A stretch of 7,353 nucleotides of DNA from Ferrovum sp. (GTDB taxonomy: Bacteria; Pseudomonadota; Gammaproteobacteria; Burkholderiales; Ferrovaceae). The notes under the pieces were generated by a model that was given only the letters and a program-made list of their open reading frames with translations, was not told the origin of the DNA and did not search any database. A program made the position numbers and the translations under genes. The stretch covers positions 282-7,634 of the forward strand of contig DAIDKJ010000058.1 of assembly GCA_027450105.1 (NCBI GenBank), read 5' to 3'. Shown one piece after another: positions 5,061 to 7,353 of this stretch (the first letter of the stretch is position 1; each line of letters starts with the position of its first letter).

Positions 5061-6574
5061 TGTCACGTCTGCTGGCCCCTGGGCTGGTTCTCCTTTGCGT
5101 CAGCCTGGCACTTGCCGCGGCAGACACCACGCCACCCGTACCCGCTGCCAACAGCTCGCAAGCCTCCCCGGCGGTCGCCACGCCCCAGTCCGCTGCCACG
5201 CCGGCCGCCACACCCCCAGCCGCCACTGCATCCCCCGTCACGCCCCCAGCCACCGCCGCATCCCCCGTCACACCCCAGTCCGCCGACAAAAGCGGGCCCT
5301 CCGGCAGAGCGCAACCCGCTGCGGGTGCTGCGGGTGATGAAACCACCTACCCCCTGGTGGACCGCATCGTGGCGGTGGTCAACACCAACATCATCACCCT
5401 CTCCGAACTCACCGAACGCACCAATCTCATCGCCAGCCAGCTGGGGCGGCAGGGCATAGCGCTGCCGCCCCGTGCCGTGCTGATGCGCCAGGTGCTGGAT
5501 CGCATGATTTCCGATAACGTGCAGCTGCAATATGCCAAGGACGAAGGCATCAAGGTGGATGATGCCCAGCTGGATCAGGCCATGGAACGCCTGGCCACCG
5601 AAAACAAGCTCTCCATGACGGCCTTTCGCGCTGCCGTGGAGAAGGAAAACGTGAGCTGGAACAAGTTTCGGGAGGATATTCGCGGCGAAATCACCCTGGC
5701 CCGGCTGCGGGAGCGCGAGGTGGAAAACCGCGTCAACATCACCGATGCCGAGGTCAACGCCCAGATCGAGGAAGAAAACGCCCGGGGCAGCGCCGCCCAG
5801 GACGAGCTCAACCTGGCACATATCCTGATTGCCGTGCCGGAAGGGGCCACCACAGAACGCGTCGAAGCGCGCCGCAAGAGGGCCGAAGAAGCGCTGGAGC
5901 AGCTCAAGCAGGGCAAGCCCTTTGCCGAAGTGGCTGCAGCCTATTCCGAGGCCCCCGATGCCCTCAAGGGCGGCAATCTGGGCTGGCGTACCGCGGCCCG
6001 GTTGCCTTCCATCTTTGCCGATGCAGCCAGCAAAATGACCGTGGGCAGTTACAGCAACATTTTACGCAGCCCCAACGGTTTTCATATCATCAAGCTCATC
6101 GACCGCCGGGGCACCGAGGCTCCCGCGCCCATCAGCCAGTTCCACGCCCGCCAGATTCTGGTCAAGGTCAACCCCGAGGCCGAAGCCAACGAGGCCAGCA
6201 ACAAGATTCAAAGCCTGTATGCGCGCTTGCAGGGGGGGGAAGATTTTGCCAAGCTCGCCACCATCAGTTCCGAGGATGAAAGCCGCAATCGCGGTGGCGA
6301 TCTGGGGTGGATTTCCGAGGGCGAAACCCTGCCGCAATTCGAAAAGGTCCTCAAGTCGCTCAAACCCGGAGAAATCAGCCAGCCTTTTCAAACCCCGCTG
6401 GGCTGGCATATCGTGCAGTTACAGGAAGTCCGCCAGGCCGATGCCAGCACCGAACGCCGCCGCATGACGGCCAAACAGGGCTTGCGCGCACGTAAATCGG
6501 ACGAAATCTACGACGAGTGGTCCCGTCAGGTGCGCGACCAGGCGTACGTGGACATCCGCCTGGACGAACGCTAA
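5057..6574 (+). CDS. surA: Periplasmic chaperone and peptidyl-prolyl isomerase SurA
   Basis: SurA escorts unfolded outer-membrane proteins, LptD among its clients, across the periplasm to the BAM complex. The 505-residue product has a signal peptide (1-21) and then a Pro/Ala/Thr/Ser-rich segment to about residue 94. The SurA N-terminal core begins at VDRIVAVVNTNIIT (101-114). Two parvulin domains follow, one at about 250-350 (LAHILI, GGNLGW, GFHIIKL) and one at about 360-460 (ARQILVK, GGDLGW, GWHIVQLQEVR). The C-terminal helix ends with YVDIRLDER. E. coli SurA is 428 residues, so the low-complexity segment accounts for the extra length. Two in-frame ATGs (5057 and 5060) abut; the first overlaps the lptD stop as ATGA, implying coupled translation. 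Cys14 in the signal peptide is preceded by Leu-Leu and does not form a lipobox. Confidence 0.95.
   Translation: MMSRLLAPGLVLLCVSLALAAADTTPPVPAANSSQASPAVATPQSAATPAATPPAATASPVTPPATAASPVTPQSADKSGPSGRAQPAAGAAGDETTYPLVDRIVAVVNTNIITLSELTERTNLIASQLGRQGIALPPRAVLMRQVLDRMISDNVQLQYAKDEGIKVDDAQLDQAMERLATENKLSMTAFRAAVEKENVSWNKFREDIRGEITLARLREREVENRVNITDAEVNAQIEEENARGSAAQDELNLAHILIAVPEGATTERVEARRKRAEEALEQLKQGKPFAEVAAAYSEAPDALKGGNLGWRTAARLPSIFADAASKMTVGSYSNILRSPNGFHIIKLIDRRGTEAPAPISQFHARQILVKVNPEAEANEASNKIQSLYARLQGGEDFAKLATISSEDESRNRGGDLGWISEGETLPQFEKVLKSLKPGEISQPFQTPLGWHIVQLQEVRQADASTERRRMTAKQGLRARKSDEIYDEWSRQVRDQAYVDIRLDER
5219..5278 (+). repeat. 30-bp tandem duplication in the surA linker
   Basis: Two 30-bp units (5219-5248 and 5249-5278) agree at 24 of 30 positions and share GCATCCCCCGTCAC exactly. 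They encode AATASPVTPP and ATAASPVTPQ. The period is a multiple of three, so copy number could change without breaking the frame. Confidence 0.75.
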
Positions 6575-6587
6575 ACCCACCCCGCTC

Positions 6588-7353
6588 ATGACCCTGGCAC
6601 GCATTGGCCTTTCGGCCGGCGAACCCGCCGGAATCGGCCCCGACCTGTGCCTGTTGCTGGCCACGCAGCCCCAGTCCTTCCCGGTGCAGCTGGTGGTGGC
6701 AGCCGACCGTGACGTGATGCAACAACGGGCCCGGCAACTGGGCCTGCCCTATCCCTTCGCCGAGTTCGATGCCAGCGCCCCCCCACCGCTCCTGCAAGCC
6801 CACGGATCCATGCCGCCCCCTTTGCTATGGCATCATCCCTGCGCTGCTGCGGTTAACCCCGGCCGACTCGATCCCGCCAACAGCCCCTATGTACTGCGCT
6901 GCCTGGATAGCCTGGTGGATGCCTGCGTAAGCGGGCATTTGCAGGCGCTGGTGACGGCGCCGGTGCAAAAGAGTGTCATCGAACAGGCCGGCATTCCCTT
7001 TACCGGCCATACAGAATATCTGGCCGCGCGTTTGGGAGTGGAACGGGTGGTGATGATGCTGGTGGGGGGCGGCCTGCGGGTGGCGCTGAGCACCACCCAT
7101 TTGCCCTTGCGCCAGGTCCCCGACGCCCTGACGCGCTCCCTGCTGGATCAGGTCCTGGATATTCTGGCGCGGGATTTGCGCCAGCGCTTTCATCTGCCTC
7201 AACCACGCATTCTGGTGGCCGGGCTCAATCCCCATGCGGGAGAGTCCGGCCATTTGGGACGCGAGGAAATCGATGTCATCATCCCGGCCCTGCAGGCGGC
7301 GCGCGCCCGGGGGATCGACGTGGTCGGCCCGCTTCCCGCCGATACCCTCTTCG
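6588..7353 (+). CDS. pdxA: 4-hydroxythreonine-4-phosphate dehydrogenase PdxA, C-terminus cut by window
   Basis: PdxA oxidises 4-phosphohydroxy-L-threonine with NAD(P)+ to a product that decarboxylates to 3-amino-2-oxopropyl phosphate, the partner of deoxyxylulose phosphate in PdxJ-catalysed vitamin B6 synthesis. The window holds 255 codons of a family usually about 330 long, open to the right edge. Visible motifs are GEPAGIGPD at 11-19, VTAPVQKSVI at 122-131, FTGHTEYLA at 138-146 (substrate-binding His141-Thr142), TTHLPL at 169-174 (metal ligand His171), GLNPHAGESGHLGREE at 212-227 (metal ligand His216) and GPLPADTLF at the edge. The histidines are all offset by five from E. coli His136, His166 and His211; the third E. 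coli metal ligand, His266, lies beyond the window. The ATG is 13 bases after the surA stop with no clear ribosome binding site, so it may depend on upstream translation. Proteobacterial pdxA is often followed by rsmA (ksgA). Confidence 0.95.
   Translation, partial: MTLARIGLSAGEPAGIGPDLCLLLATQPQSFPVQLVVAADRDVMQQRARQLGLPYPFAEFDASAPPPLLQAHGSMPPPLLWHHPCAAAVNPGRLDPANSPYVLRCLDSLVDACVSGHLQALVTAPVQKSVIEQAGIPFTGHTEYLAARLGVERVVMMLVGGGLRVALSTTHLPLRQVPDALTRSLLDQVLDILARDLRQRFHLPQPRILVAGLNPHAGESGHLGREEIDVIIPALQAARARGIDVVGPLPADTLF

Noticed and set aside
5096..5098. SurA Cys14 as a lipoprotein attachment site
   Set aside because: The residues before it are V-L-L rather than a small residue at -1, and a normal signal peptidase I site (LALAA) follows.

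Overview
The window looks like chromosomal DNA from a Gram-negative proteobacterium, most likely a betaproteobacterium. It is GC-rich and gene-dense. It carries the cell-envelope neighbourhood amgK-murU beside lptD-surA-pdxA, an arrangement known from betaproteobacteria and pseudomonads. The GEPAGIGP form of the PdxA N-terminus and the IPGY ending of LptD fit the beta group. The genus cannot be named from sequence reading alone.

The left half is transcribed on the minus strand. From right to left it holds amgK (2235-1222), murU (1222-389, its start codon sharing one base with the amgK stop), a 325-bp non-coding gap, and the first 21 codons of what is probably pepP, a proline aminopeptidase (63 to the window edge). 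AmgK and MurU convert recycled N-acetylmuramate (MurNAc) to UDP-MurNAc, bypassing de novo synthesis by MurA and MurB. The gap holds an array of about four 68-bp tandem repeats (61-316). Its most degenerate copy contains the ribosome binding site and start codon of the pepP-like gene.

The right half is transcribed on the plus strand: lptD (2352-5060), surA (5057-6574, 4-bp overlap) and pdxA (from 6588, 13 bp after surA, cut by the window end). LptD is the outer-membrane LPS translocon barrel and SurA the periplasmic chaperone that delivers such barrels, so a barrel and its assembly factor are translationally coupled. PdxA belongs to pyridoxal 5'-phosphate synthesis. The two transcription units diverge from a 116-bp AT-richer region (2236-2351) that holds a good extended -10 promoter for amgK and a weaker candidate for lptD.

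The most distinctive features are the 68-bp repeat array and a shared habit of low-complexity Pro/Ala/Ser/Thr/Gly-rich segments. These lie near the N-termini of MurU (about 36 residues), LptD (about 115) and SurA (about 73), with further proline-rich insertions inside LptD. I see no mobile element, CRISPR array, tRNA or rRNA, and no convincing new multigene system. All the complete genes belong to recognised families.
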